Translations under genes and position numbers: made by a program
Source: SAR202 cluster bacterium bin87
Lineage (GTDB): Bacteria; Chloroflexota; Dehalococcoidia; Lucifugimonadales; UBA3495
Length of the DNA stretch: 64,000 nucleotides
Assembly (NCBI GenBank): GCA_002238825.1
Contig: MPNC01000015.1
Location: 1-64,000, forward strand
Reading direction: 5' to 3'
Shown here: positions 8,066-17,927 of the stretch, piece after piece
Layout of the letters: the number at the start of each line of letters is the position of its first letter
How positions within the stretch are numbered: position 1 is the stretch's first letter
Notes under the pieces: generated by a model
What the model saw: the letters and a program-made list of their open reading frames with translations, nothing else
Databases searched by the model: none
What the model was told of the DNA's origin: nothing

Positions 8066-11000
8066 ATGAGTAGAAAAACGAGAAAGCTGATATGGTCAGC
8101 TCCCTTGGTGGCGGTGCTAGCCGTCGCCGGCGCACTGGCCATCTTTGCGGCCCTGGGGCCGGGAACCGCTCTGGCCCACGACCCGCCCGGCGCGGTGACG
8201 GATCTTACCCTCAAGGTGGAAAGCCAGACGGAAATCAAGCTGTCCTGGAAGGCCCCCACCACCGGCGGCGCGGTTGACAGTTACCGGATTGACAAGTCCG
8301 AGAACGCCCTGAGCTGGACGCTCCTCACCGACAGCGCCCCCGGCAACATGCAGACCTACTCAGACACCACGGTGGAACAGGGCGAACTCCGGTACTACCG
8401 GGTCTTTGCCGTCAACTCCGCGGGCACCGGGCCCGTGTCTGAATTCGAGGGAGCACAGACCTCCGGCGCAGTCGGGCCGGGGCCGGTTACCGGGCTGCAG
8501 GCCGCTCCCGCCTCCGGGAACGACGGACGGACGCAAATCGTCCTCAACTGGAACGCTCCCGCCAAGACCGGCGGCTCTCCCATCGAGAGGTACCACATCT
8601 ATTACGAAGTGCCCACCGATGATGATAGTTTGCAATTCACGGAGCGTGGCGAGGATGCAACGGGAATTGCTCCTACTGGCAGTAACAGGATCGTTGCCAC
8701 CGAGGACGCCAGCAACACTTTCTTGTTCAAGAAAGTGGACGATGGTGATGACGACGGCGATGACCCCGACGACCTGATGCCGAACACAACCTATCGGTTC
8801 CGGGTGTATGCGGTCAATGAGGCAGGAAACGTCTCGGCTACCGCTCCTGACACCCGCGGCACGACCACCAAAAAGGTAGGTAATCCGACTGCGCCGACCG
8901 GTCTCACCGCAGTTGCATCGGCCACCGAAGCAGTCCAGCTGTACTGGTACCACCCGGCGGACAATGGCGGGGCGACTATCACTGAGTTCCGCGTCCACCA
9001 GAAGTCGGGCAGTGAATCCTGGCCTGACGCTGACGCCATTGGTACCGACGATCGAGTCACGGCGGTTGAAGCTCCGACGGATACGACGGGTACCAATCCC
9101 GAAATTAACCACACTGTTGTCGGTCTCACCAACGACACGACTTATCAATTCCGGGTGTACGCCGCCCAGGGGGCATTAGCGGTTTCTCCCATAAGCGGGA
9201 GGTCCAAAACCGTGTCGGCTACCCCGGTAGCTGAGGCGGTTGTACCCGATGCCCCCACCGAAGCAGATGACAACCTTGACGGCGACCGGGACGCCAAAGG
9301 TGTGGTGACGTTGACTTGGGACCGCCCCACCACCCCCCCCGAGGGTGAGGATACTATCCTGAGCTACCGGATCGACGTATCCGACGACGGTTACAGGTGG
9401 GACAAACTCATCGAATCCACAAGCTTCACCAAGGGAAAGTACAATTACAAGGACCCGAAGCGCGGCGACGGCGTCCAGCGGTACTACCGTTTGTTTGCGC
9501 GCAACCGCCACGGCTTTAGCAGCGCATCCGCGACCCTAACTGTTCCCGTAACTGAGGCAGCCGCCCCGGGTTTGGTGCGGAACTTAACCGCAACGGCCGA
9601 CGCCGTGGACCCCACGAAGATTCACCTCACGTGGGATGCTCCTTCCACTGACGGAGGCGCCGACCTGGTGGGGTACTGCATTGACTATGCGGTAACCAAC
9701 CCTGAGCCGGTCCAAGCGCTAATGGAGGCCCCAACTAACGCTGTGCCGTGCGCGAACGCCAAGCCGAATAATGATCCTAATGGAGACGATAATAACGATG
9801 ACGCCACTGGCGGCCGGGTAAAGATTGAGGTCAAGGTTCCGGAAACCGGCAACCCCAACCCTCCGACCAGCTACACCGTTGAGAAGTTGCAGGCGCAAGA
9901 CACCGTGGAATTCCGCGTCATCGCTAACAACCTGAGCGTTTCCAACATGCGGATGTACGGCGACATCGACACAGCTGACACGGTAGCCGCGACTACTGTC
10001 AAGGCGGCCCGTCCCAACCCGCCGGAGGACCTGTCGGCCGAGCCGGCGCGGGCATCCAACCTGCCCGGCACCTCCAATACTGGCGTGAACCTGAGCTGGA
10101 ACGCGCCGATGGAACCCGGAATGGGCGTGGAGATTGACGGTTACCACATCCAAGTATCCACCGACGGCGGCACGACCTGGACGGACGTGGAGGCCGACAC
10201 GGGCGATGTGCTCACGTACACCACCCACGACAGCGAGCCGAAAGCCGGCGAGTTGCGGATGTATCGCGTGGCGGCCATCGACGACCAGGCAACCACCGAT
10301 GAGAGCGAATGGTCCAACGTGGCCTACTACCCGCACGCGCTGGCGCAGCCCGGCAAGCCCACCCTGACGGCCATGAAGGACGCCGACATGCCCGGCACCA
10401 AGGTCAAGCTGACCTGGACCGCGCCGGACATGAACGCCGACCTGGTCACCGGCTACATCATCGAACGCCGCCACGCCGGCGACATGATGGGTGACATCCC
10501 GTCCGACGGCTACAACGACGGCGTCATGGGCAGATCGCACGCCTTCATGGACTACAAGGAATGGTGGGAGACGCTGAACTGCAAGGGAATGCTGGCAGTG
10601 GCCGGCAGCAGCGCCAGCGACACGGCTACGCAGGGTGAATCTGCGCAGGACACCGCCGACCGCGACATGTACTGCAAGCACTTCGACAATACCGCGCCCA
10701 CCAGCATGGACTTCCCTGCTGACAAGGAGATTTCCGAAGCAACCGCCATGAAGGTCAAGGACCTGTTCATGAAGCGTTACGTCACCGACGACACGGGCAA
10801 GACCATGACCATGTTCACCGGCATGATGTACACCGACATGAACCTCATGGCGAACACGAAGTACACCTACCGCATCCGCGCCACTCACGGCACGAAGGCG
10901 GGCCCGTGGTCCGACACCGCCATGGCGACAACCGACTCCGGCGTCACCGCGCTTACCGTGCCCACCAACATGGGGGTTTGCGTCGGGGGCGATCCCGGCT

Positions 11001-11257
11001 GTCCCGATATTGGCTCCGGTCAGATTGAGATTACTTGGACTGACGGCATGAACGCCGACCGGCACGTCGTAATCCTCTTTGACTCCAATTGGGACACCAG
11101 GGCTGATTGGGTCGCCGGAAATCAGACCGACGGGACGACGACGTTCAGCAACGTGCCGAGCGGCACGTACACCGCTGTGGTGGTAGCCGTCGAGAACGGT
11201 CCCACCGGGAACGCCGCCAAGATCCAGTACGTCGTTGCCGCGGTGACTGTGAACTAG
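8066..11257 (+). CDS. Giant secreted multi-FN3 surface protein
   Basis: This 1063-aa exported protein begins with a signal (MSRKTRK, then a hydrophobic stretch ending ALAHDPP near residue 40). It is built from about eight fibronectin type III-like domains, each with the repeated PG/PTGLTA...LTWxAP and TxYxFRVxAxN strands. An Asp-rich loop (DDGDDDGDDPDD) may bind calcium. Its C-terminal module (TDGTTTFSNVPSGTYTAVVVA) is shared with the next gene. Such proteins usually mediate adhesion or matrix contact; the ligand is unknown. It is the first of three tandem paralogous export genes with a common leader. The annotated start is supported by the shared MS(R/N)KTRK context. Confidence 0.88.
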   Translation: MSRKTRKLIWSAPLVAVLAVAGALAIFAALGPGTALAHDPPGAVTDLTLKVESQTEIKLSWKAPTTGGAVDSYRIDKSENALSWTLLTDSAPGNMQTYSDTTVEQGELRYYRVFAVNSAGTGPVSEFEGAQTSGAVGPGPVTGLQAAPASGNDGRTQIVLNWNAPAKTGGSPIERYHIYYEVPTDDDSLQFTERGEDATGIAPTGSNRIVATEDASNTFLFKKVDDGDDDGDDPDDLMPNTTYRFRVYAVNEAGNVSATAPDTRGTTTKKVGNPTAPTGLTAVASATEAVQLYWYHPADNGGATITEFRVHQKSGSESWPDADAIGTDDRVTAVEAPTDTTGTNPEINHTVVGLTNDTTYQFRVYAAQGALAVSPISGRSKTVSATPVAEAVVPDAPTEADDNLDGDRDAKGVVTLTWDRPTTPPEGEDTILSYRIDVSDDGYRWDKLIESTSFTKGKYNYKDPKRGDGVQRYYRLFARNRHGFSSASATLTVPVTEAAAPGLVRNLTATADAVDPTKIHLTWDAPSTDGGADLVGYCIDYAVTNPEPVQALMEAPTNAVPCANAKPNNDPNGDDNNDDATGGRVKIEVKVPETGNPNPPTSYTVEKLQAQDTVEFRVIANNLSVSNMRMYGDIDTADTVAATTVKAARPNPPEDLSAEPARASNLPGTSNTGVNLSWNAPMEPGMGVEIDGYHIQVSTDGGTTWTDVEADTGDVLTYTTHDSEPKAGELRMYRVAAIDDQATTDESEWSNVAYYPHALAQPGKPTLTAMKDADMPGTKVKLTWTAPDMNADLVTGYIIERRHAGDMMGDIPSDGYNDGVMGRSHAFMDYKEWWETLNCKGMLAVAGSSASDTATQGESAQDTADRDMYCKHFDNTAPTSMDFPADKEISEATAMKVKDLFMKRYVTDDTGKTMTMFTGMMYTDMNLMANTKYTYRIRATHGTKAGPWSDTAMATTDSGVTALTVPTNMGVCVGGDPGCPDIGSGQIEITWTDGMNADRHVVILFDSNWDTRADWVAGNQTDGTTTFSNVPSGTYTAVVVAVENGPTGNAAKIQYVVAAVTVN

Positions 11258-11338
11258 CTCCGTGGGTTGAAAGTGAGTTCCGGGGACACGGCGACGCCGC
11301 CCGGAACACCTTTCCCATACGACATGACCCATAAAGAC

Positions 11339-11355
11339 AATCTCACAAGGAGATT
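11339..11355 (+). promoter_or_regulatory. Leader hairpin that includes the ribosome-binding site (copy 2)
   Basis: AATCTC pairs perfectly with GAGATT across the loop ACAAG, so the AAGGAG Shine-Dalgarno sequence is half buried in the stem. The ATG at 11363 follows at normal spacing. Confidence 0.6.
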
Positions 11356-11362
11356 CAGTCAA

Positions 11363-13237
11363 ATGAGTAACAAAACGAGAAAGCGCTTCATGCCTGTTGC
11401 GCTGGTCATGGCGGTCGCGGCCATGGGCGTGGTGGCATTGGCCATAGCGCTGGCCGGCGTCCCTCGGGATGTCCAGGCGCATGGCGACAGCGCCGGCGAT
11501 TGCAGCACCGACGCCGGTCGGGCAATCCACGACATTCTTTCCCCCAACGACCCATGCCCGGTCGAGTTGGCGAATCTGGAAACGCCGAACGTAACGGTTG
11601 CGGCGGATAGAGACCGCCAGCTGACGGTATCCTGGGGCATGGTGCAAGGAGCCGGGGGCTACCGGGTAGCCTGGAGCCAGGCTGGCGGCGCCAAGATGAC
11701 GCATGAGCTGGGGGCTAGCGCCACGAGCTACACGATCACCGGTCTGGTTCCCGCCACCACCTACAACATTGAGGTCGTTGCGTTGGGCGTTTCCGGCACG
11801 AGCAATGACTCCGCGGCGGCGATGGCGTCGGGCACCACTCGCCCGGTGGCATATGACCTGCTGTTGAGCCACGGAGAGGGTGACGACATCACCTGCGCGG
11901 ACCGGTCGGCTTCTCGCTCGCAGTGCTCGAACAGCACCTCAACGTTCACAGACGGTGATTTCACCGAAGTACAGGCAACGCTGGGCAATGGCCTGGACCT
12001 GATTGACCAGGCGACCGTTCGCGTTGCCGACAAGAGGGTCAAGTTGCACGCCGAAGTCAACACCGACTCCCCGGCGGAAACCACCACAGTGACGATCCGG
12101 ATTCAGAACGCAGATGGAACTGCTGATCTCGACGTTGACCCCGGCATCACTTATAGAACCGCCGGTTTGAACGCTCCCGGTGTGCGCAGCATTGAAGACG
12201 GTACGCTGGACATCCAGATCCGCGACGCGGCCAGTCGCGTCTTCGACGTGTACGTGACCTGTCAGGGCACGTCCAAGGAGCGCAAGGGCAGGTTGGACCT
12301 CGAAGTGCGCAACCAAGACCAGACCCTGGTAGCCCAGGCCACCATCGTGTGCGAGTTGCCAATTGCGCCTCCGACCGCCCAGGAAAGGGTGTCGGCCTGC
12401 TACACCATCAGTGCCATGCCCGACCAGGGTGATGATCCTGACACCGACACGGTGGAAGGCGAGGACATCGAGCTGTTCCCCACCGACAAGTCGGTGCAGT
12501 TCACGGTATCGGCCTTCGAGAAGACTTACAAGACCACCACTGTGGGCAGCGTAACTACGATTGAAGATCCGGAGGACTGCCCGGACTGGGAGCCGTCTTC
12601 GGTCTTCATCCGTCTGGTTGACCAGCCGGCCGCCGAGCCCATGGTTGACGACGATGACGGCTTCGTCGACGAAAACGGCCTCATCAACGACCATGGACAG
12701 GTCGTGGGTGTTTCCAGCGGCGGCGAGCTGATGCTGGACATCAAAGACACCGCGCCGGCCCCGGCAGAGTCCGGAGACCCTGACATCAACGTCGTCCGGG
12801 GAACCTTCCGCGTTTTCACTCCGGCAGACGTTGCGGTAGGCGACAAGTACTACGTGGAGCTATACGACAGCCTGCAATCCGAACGCATCAGGCACCAGAA
12901 CGCCTTGACCGGAGCGGAACAGGACTACGAGCGTGTGGTCTACGTATCCTCCGACAACCCCATGCCACTGGGCAAGCCAAGCATGGTGACTGCCACGGCC
13001 AGCGGCAGCGATGTCACGGTCGAGTGGAGGGACGGCGCGAACGCCGTGAACCACATGGTGATCCTCTTCGCCTACCCCAGTTTTGAGCTCGGCGAAGATC
13101 ACATTGCGACCAATCAAACCGACGGAACCACGACGTTCAGTAACGTACCGGCTGGCGATTACGTCGCCGTTGTTGTGGCCATCAAGTCACGCTCGGAGTA
13201 CGAGTACAGCCACATGTCGGTTTCAGTGGGCCAGTAA
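11363..13237 (+). CDS. Secreted FN3-containing surface protein
   Basis: This 624-aa exported protein starts MSNKTRKRFMP, with a signal ending near AQAHGD. The ORF track start at 11267 adds 32 residues without a ribosome-binding site; ATG 11363 has AAGGAG and matches the paralogues. It has one clear FN3 domain (LTVSWGMVQGAGGYRVAW... TTYNIEVVA) at about residues 75-160, a central Cys-containing beta region, an acidic loop, and a C-terminal module TDGTTTFSNVPAGDYVAVVVA homologous to the end of the upstream protein. The likely role is adhesion or envelope structure. It lies 105 bp after the previous stop, so co-transcription is likely. Confidence 0.85.
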   Translation: MSNKTRKRFMPVALVMAVAAMGVVALAIALAGVPRDVQAHGDSAGDCSTDAGRAIHDILSPNDPCPVELANLETPNVTVAADRDRQLTVSWGMVQGAGGYRVAWSQAGGAKMTHELGASATSYTITGLVPATTYNIEVVALGVSGTSNDSAAAMASGTTRPVAYDLLLSHGEGDDITCADRSASRSQCSNSTSTFTDGDFTEVQATLGNGLDLIDQATVRVADKRVKLHAEVNTDSPAETTTVTIRIQNADGTADLDVDPGITYRTAGLNAPGVRSIEDGTLDIQIRDAASRVFDVYVTCQGTSKERKGRLDLEVRNQDQTLVAQATIVCELPIAPPTAQERVSACYTISAMPDQGDDPDTDTVEGEDIELFPTDKSVQFTVSAFEKTYKTTTVGSVTTIEDPEDCPDWEPSSVFIRLVDQPAAEPMVDDDDGFVDENGLINDHGQVVGVSSGGELMLDIKDTAPAPAESGDPDINVVRGTFRVFTPADVAVGDKYYVELYDSLQSERIRHQNALTGAEQDYERVVYVSSDNPMPLGKPSMVTATASGSDVTVEWRDGANAVNHMVILFAYPSFELGEDHIATNQTDGTTTFSNVPAGDYVAVVVAIKSRSEYEYSHMSVSVGQ

Positions 13238-13314
13238 CCTGGTCGAGACCGCGAGCTTCCGCCTGCGTTAACTCGGGTGCAAGTTCACGCAAATCGGTTT
13301 GAACAATAACGACG

Positions 13315-13329
13315 ATCTCACAAGGAGAT
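13315..13329 (+). promoter_or_regulatory. Leader hairpin that includes the ribosome-binding site (copy 3)
   Basis: ATCTC pairs with GAGAT across ACAAG, with the same AAGGAGATTCAGTCAAATGAG context as copy 2 up to the ATG at 13338. Eight bases beyond the ATG are also conserved. Confidence 0.6.
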
Positions 13330-13337
13330 TCAGTCAA

Positions 13338-16241
13338 ATGAGTAACAAAACGAGAAAGCACATCTGGCCGATGCCGCTGGTGATGTCAATAGCCATCATC
13401 GGCGTGTTGGCCGCGTTCCTTGTGCTGGCATCCAACCCTGGGGAAACCCAGGCCCATGGTGAGTTCGTGGAGGGGACGCCTCACTGCCCGAGCCTATCCG
13501 ATGAGATAGCGCACGACATCGGCGGGAGCGCATTCGACCACACCTGTACCGAAGGGCCTGCGACGAACACCGCCCCCGCGGTTGGCGCTGCCATCCCTGG
13601 CCAGTCAATCTCGACAGGCGGAACGGGAACGGTCCAGAGCACCATTACCGACGCGGACGCGGACGACACGCTGGCCTGGTCGGTGGCGTCAAGTGACGAT
13701 ACCGTCGCTACCGCCAACGTGGACAACATGGGTATGGTAACCGTCACCGCTGTCGCTCCCGGCACGGCCACCATCACGGTGACTGCCACCGACCCGGACG
13801 ACGAGTCCGCCTCGCAGACCTTCATGGTCACGGTGACCGACCCTGGGCCGCCGAGCGCTACCGGCGCGATGTTCACCTCCAGCAGCACCAGCGCCAGCGC
13901 CACTGTGGAGCTGAAGCTGACCACCACGCTGACGGGCGACGTATCGCCGGGCGGCGCGTTCGTGCTGTACCTGGAGGACGACTACCAGGCGCCCGACGCC
14001 ATATCCGCGAGGGACGTTTATTTCGTCGTCACACCTGCGGACCCTAATGACGATGAAAGCGCTGACCGGACGGGCAACGGCGCTCGCGTGTATGCCACGC
14101 AGAACCCTGAGGTCGATACCGACGACCATTTCACGGCCGATAAGGACGACATCGACATCCGCGTGTCGGTGCCCGACCTGTGCACATCCGACACTCAGGT
14201 CTGTCAGGGACAGAACGGCCCGAAGAGCGGCGACACCGTCACCATGGTGATACAGAAGAGCGCCGGCATCAGGAACCCGTCGGAAGCGGGAACCCACAGC
14301 GTGGGTCTGTCCGTCGTGGGCTCGGCTGAAAGCATCGGCGCCCCTATGTACAGCACTTACCGGGCTTACGAGAAGGACAGCGATCTGGCGACGAGTGCCC
14401 AAAAGAGCAATCTTGAAGTTGTGCTGGGCATGCACGACAGTCTGGACGATGACGTAGAAGCGTCGGACATAGGCTTCAAAACGCTGGCCAAGATCGGCAT
14501 CTCCGACCCGGACAACGACCGCGGCTACGAGATGACGGTCACCGGCTCCGGTTTCAACAACGGGACCTCCGCCGCCGTGTACGTGTTGGCTGACCGCAAT
14601 GCCACCGAGACGCCGGCGTGTCGGACGATCATTGAAAAGGGCACCGAGGTCGGTGCAGCCCTGGTCGACACCGACGACAAGGTTTCTGTCACCTTCGAGG
14701 TCACGGCCCCCACCTTCCAGTCCGGAAACGTCAACTACATCTGCATGGTTGACGGCGAGGGTCGCATGTCCGACACCGACGTCGAGGACTTCAACCTGCA
14801 ACCCTCCATCAAAGTGGTTCCCAATAGCGTTGCTTCCGGCGACACCGTGAACGTGTTCGCCAGGGACTTCCCTTACACCTCCGCTGGAGACAATGGCTTC
14901 AAACGTATCCGGATTGCCAACCAGGTGATCTCTGTCACCAGCAGCAGTTCCATCCGGCCGGACGGTTCCGGAGAGGCGACCTTCAAGGTCCCCGGCGGAT
15001 TGGAAGGGATCCTGCGCATTGACGCCATGTGGGGCGCCAAAGAGGACGATAAGAAGATCACCATCACGGGCGGCCAGCTGAGCGTCAGCAAGACCGAAGC
15101 GCTACCCAACGAGACGCTCACCATCACGGGCAACGGCTTCGGCAGGCAGACCTGCATCCCGGCCTCTAGCATCACGCTGGACAACGTGCCCGTCATCGTG
15201 GACGAGGAATCAACCACGGTCAGTTGCGACCCCGACCGGAATGACGCAACCAACAACAGCGTGCCCGGCGTGGGAGTTTCCAACTCCGGCCAGTTCGTGG
15301 CCACCATCATTCTGTGGCAGGCTGAAGGCACCGACAACCCCACACTGATCCCCGGCGTTCACGAGCTGAGCGTTACGGACAACACGGGCTTTGGCTCCGA
15401 CGTTGACATCACCATCCCTGAGCCAACCGTCAAGGTTGGTCCGGACGTGGCCGGCCCCCGGGACTACATCACCATCATTGGTGAGAACTGGCCCGTGGAC
15501 AACCCGGAAAATCCGGAATCGGTTGCTGTCACGATCGAAGTGGCGGACACTACCCGCGCCCGCACCTACACGCTGTTCGCTGACGCGGCCGGACGCGTTA
15601 CCCAGGAGCACCGCGTCCATCGCAACGTGGCCATCCCCAGCACCGTTCAGGTGAAGATGTCCTACGGCGTGGTGGCCGAGATCGGTTCCTTCTCGGTTCC
15701 GGCTTCCACCATCGAGGTGACCCCCGGTGAAGCGCAGCCCGGCGACACCATCACCCTGACCGCTGGCAACATGCCGGTCTACTCCGAGGTCGACTACATC
15801 GAAATCGGCGGCACCCGCTCCAACGACCCCGGCGTCAACACCGACCGCGACGGAAACGTCACCGTCGAGGACGTGCTGATCCCCGGTCTGGACCCGGGCC
15901 TGTACAGCGTTGTCATCAACGTCAAGGGCACCATCGCCATTGGCGAGATCAACGTCCTGGCCGAGTCCTCGGCCGCCGGCGCTCCGTCCGAGCTCCCCGG
16001 AGCCGTGGAGAACCTGGGTGACAGCCTGGTTGCCATCTTCCACTTCGACGACGTGGGCAAGACCTGGTCGTTCCACGACCCGCGCCCCGAGTTCGCCGAG
16101 CTCAACACCCTGACCGAAATGGTCAACGGTGAGGCCTACTGGATCCTGGTCAACGAGAGCGTGGATGAAGCGATCCTGAACAACAAGGTCCGCAGTCTCA
16201 CCTGCCGTGGCGACGACTGCTGGAACCTGGAGGTCTGGTAG
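13338..16241 (+). CDS. Secreted Ig-like/IPT-domain surface protein
   Basis: This 967-aa exported protein has an MSNKTRKHIWP leader and a signal ending near TQAHGE. After about residue 75 there is a bacterial Ig-like (BIG/cadherin-like) domain with the TVTAVAPGTATITVTATD strand pattern. Several IPT/TIG-like beta domains follow, each opening with a VxPxxxxxGDTxxxxxxxFP-type motif. The C-terminus has LVAIFHFDDVGKTWSFHDPRPEF and GEAYWILV, a module I associate with exported proteins of Chloroflexota. It has no catalytic motif. It is probably a cell-surface stalk or adhesin, transcribed with the two upstream genes. ATG 13338 is preferred over the track start for the same reason as its neighbour. 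Confidence 0.85.
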   Translation: MSNKTRKHIWPMPLVMSIAIIGVLAAFLVLASNPGETQAHGEFVEGTPHCPSLSDEIAHDIGGSAFDHTCTEGPATNTAPAVGAAIPGQSISTGGTGTVQSTITDADADDTLAWSVASSDDTVATANVDNMGMVTVTAVAPGTATITVTATDPDDESASQTFMVTVTDPGPPSATGAMFTSSSTSASATVELKLTTTLTGDVSPGGAFVLYLEDDYQAPDAISARDVYFVVTPADPNDDESADRTGNGARVYATQNPEVDTDDHFTADKDDIDIRVSVPDLCTSDTQVCQGQNGPKSGDTVTMVIQKSAGIRNPSEAGTHSVGLSVVGSAESIGAPMYSTYRAYEKDSDLATSAQKSNLEVVLGMHDSLDDDVEASDIGFKTLAKIGISDPDNDRGYEMTVTGSGFNNGTSAAVYVLADRNATETPACRTIIEKGTEVGAALVDTDDKVSVTFEVTAPTFQSGNVNYICMVDGEGRMSDTDVEDFNLQPSIKVVPNSVASGDTVNVFARDFPYTSAGDNGFKRIRIANQVISVTSSSSIRPDGSGEATFKVPGGLEGILRIDAMWGAKEDDKKITITGGQLSVSKTEALPNETLTITGNGFGRQTCIPASSITLDNVPVIVDEESTTVSCDPDRNDATNNSVPGVGVSNSGQFVATIILWQAEGTDNPTLIPGVHELSVTDNTGFGSDVDITIPEPTVKVGPDVAGPRDYITIIGENWPVDNPENPESVAVTIEVADTTRARTYTLFADAAGRVTQEHRVHRNVAIPSTVQVKMSYGVVAEIGSFSVPASTIEVTPGEAQPGDTITLTAGNMPVYSEVDYIEIGGTRSNDPGVNTDRDGNVTVEDVLIPGLDPGLYSVVINVKGTIAIGEINVLAESSAAGAPSELPGAVENLGDSLVAIFHFDDVGKTWSFHDPRPEFAELNTLTEMVNGEAYWILVNESVDEAILNNKVRSLTCRGDDCWNLEVW

Positions 16242-16361
16242 GCCGTCGTCCCCGCAGGGGATCGACAGTCAACCGACTGAATGAGTGTCCAGTAAAGCGC
16301 CCCTGCCTCCGTGGCTCACGCTGCGGGGGCGGGGGGACCACCACAAGCAGGAGCAAATGAG

Positions 16362-17039
16362 ATGAAGAGAATTGGAGCGATGGCGGCGGTGGCGTTGATT
16401 GCCCTGCTGATCGCATTGCCGCTGGGCCTCGTTGCGGCTCAGGGAGATGCGCCGCGGGCCAACGTGCCCCCCGCCTTCATATTCGGCAACGCGATGGCCG
16501 ACGGCCTTCCCGTGCCCGAGGGGACCATGATCGTCGCCATGGCTGGCGACGAGAAGATCGGTTCCGCCATGGCCATGCAGGGCGGAGGCTTCGAGCTGCA
16601 GCTCATGCAGCCCATGGAGATGGACTCGATGGTCTCCTTCATGATCGGCGAGCGTACTGCGGACTTCGAGTACGCCTGGACGAGCGGCGACCGCATGGTC
16701 ATGGACCTGGCCGCCGACCTGGCCGCTCAGGACGGTTCCGAGGGGCCTCCGGGTCCCGCCGGCGCGGCTGGCCCTCCGGGTGTCCCCGGACCCTCGGGCG
16801 CTGACGGCGCTAACGGCCGCGATGGCCGTGACGGAGTCGCGGGCGCAGAAGGGCCTCCGGGTCCGCAGGGCGAGCAGGGCATCGCCGGGCCTCCGGGCGG
16901 CCCGGGTCCGCAGGGTCCCGCCGGTGAGATCGGCCCGTCCGGTTCCGCCGGTTCCATGGGCATCATCGCGCTGGTCGTGGCCATCGTGGCCGTGGTCATC
17001 GGGATCGCAGCCATCGTCATGGGACGGCGCACCGCGTAG
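16362..17039 (+). CDS. Membrane-anchored collagen-like protein
   Basis: This 225-aa protein has an N-terminal signal ([16 protein letters not shown]), a beta domain of about 110 residues rich in Met, then about 24 Gly-X-Y triplets including [12 protein letters not shown] and GRDGRDG. It ends in a single C-terminal transmembrane helix ([21 protein letters not shown]) with a short basic RRTA tail. The Gly-X-Y run should form a collagen-like triple helix displayed outside the membrane. The start is ATG 16362, which opens the signal peptide; the longer track ORF has a non-signal extension. A strong terminator follows, ending the surface-protein gene cluster. Confidence 0.88.
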   Translation: MKRIGAMAAVALIALLIALPLGLVAAQGDAPRANVPPAFIFGNAMADGLPVPEGTMIVAMAGDEKIGSAMAMQGGGFELQLMQPMEMDSMVSFMIGERTADFEYAWTSGDRMVMDLAADLAAQDGSEGPPGPAGAAGPPGVPGPSGADGANGRDGRDGVAGAEGPPGPQGEQGIAGPPGGPGPQGPAGEIGPSGSAGSMGIIALVVAIVAVVIGIAAIVMGRRTA

Positions 17040-17096
17040 TCTCTGGATAAACGCGCCGGACCAGGATCGCCCGCGTGGCGGTTCACGGTCCGAAAG

Positions 17097-17132
17097 GAGC
17101 CCCCGTCGGCAACGGCGGGGGCTCCTTTTTCA
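17097..17132 (+). terminator. Intrinsic terminator after the collagen-like gene
   Basis: GGAGCCCCCGTC, a GGCAA loop region, then the complementary CGGCGGGGGCTCC run directly into TTTTT. It closes the cargo operon and overlaps the 3' end of the convergent KilA-N gene. Confidence 0.9.
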
Positions 17133-17927
17133 AGCAGAGGGCAGCGCAGGGATGTCAGGCAAATAAGGCAACGCTTTGGGAAATCGTTCTCGGAAGTACG
17201 CTTCAGCCCGCGTCGGCAACCAGACCTCGTTAAAGTATTTGCGAAACTCGGGCAGGTACTCAATTGGGTACAGACGGGCCTGAACCGGCATCCGTGTTTC
17301 ATCGGCAAATTCATGCTCATAGGTGGGGAACTGCTTCGGTTCAATCCCCTTTTGTCGGAGGAAGCCTGAAAACATGAGCCCTGTGGAAATGTCGGGCATT
17401 ATGTTGTCAGGAGGGATGACGCCGTGATCTTCCAGCGTCGCAAACAGGCTCAAGTAGATTTCGTTCAGCATGGAGAAGTAAGTGTGCGGGATCTTGGAGC
17501 GATTCTTCAGGAACCGCTGAACGTGAGCCGGCATATAGGGCTGTGTCTTGCCCTGCATCCAGTCAAAAACCCACTTGCTTACCTGCACCTCAAAAGACGG
17601 TGAAAGCCATTGCCCCAGGCTGATGGCCACTTGCGGATGAACCCAGGTCCCTTGCTCTACCGCGTCCCCACGCCCTCTGATTCCCTGTACTAAATTAGAT
17701 ATGGGAATTCCCATATCTAATGCGAGTTCTTCCAGAAAGGCTTTTGTCCGTGCCAGCCGATAGTAATCTGCAAACAACTTTCCCGCTCGTTGGCACAGGC
17801 GGGTGGCGTTGATGTAGCCGTCGGTCGGACGTTGCGGAACGACGCCTCCATCGATGGCGTGCTCGATCAACAGACGCGGTTCTGCCATCTTGAACGGTAT
17901 TGGCGTGTTGTTGGGTCTTTCAATCAT
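17130..17927 (-). CDS. KilA-N domain protein
   Basis: The 265-aa product carries a KilA-N DNA-binding domain at about residues 30-120: YINATRLCQRAGK, ADYYRLARTKAFLEEL, and QGTWVHPQVAISLGQWLSPSFEVQVSKWVFDW. This domain is common in phage and mobile-element regulators. The C-terminal half is helical and unrecognised. I use ATG 17927, preceded by CGGAGGA, instead of the track start at 17990. The gene converges on the terminator of the collagen-like gene. A 28-bp perfect palindrome lies within the coding sequence. The likely role is a transcriptional regulator of the element; this is inference. Confidence 0.85.
   Translation of the reverse strand: MIERPNNTPIPFKMAEPRLLIEHAIDGGVVPQRPTDGYINATRLCQRAGKLFADYYRLARTKAFLEELALDMGIPISNLVQGIRGRGDAVEQGTWVHPQVAISLGQWLSPSFEVQVSKWVFDWMQGKTQPYMPAHVQRFLKNRSKIPHTYFSMLNEIYLSLFATLEDHGVIPPDNIMPDISTGLMFSGFLRQKGIEPKQFPTYEHEFADETRMPVQARLYPIEYLPEFRKYFNEVWLPTRAEAYFRERFPKALPYLPDIPALPSA
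17694..17721. repeat. Perfect 28-bp palindrome inside the KilA-N gene
   Basis: ATTAGATATGGGAA is followed immediately by its exact reverse complement with no spacer. It encodes part of LDMGIPISN in the KilA-N protein. A spacerless palindrome of this length is a plausible dimeric operator. Confidence 0.8.

Noticed and set aside
9719-11872. 717-aa minus-strand ORF
   Set aside because: It is antisense to two FN3 genes that have signal peptides, RBS and domain repeats. Its own sequence is low-complexity Gly/Val/His/Arg, typical of a shadow frame. The same holds for 13689-14801, 15210-16076 and 11939-12694.
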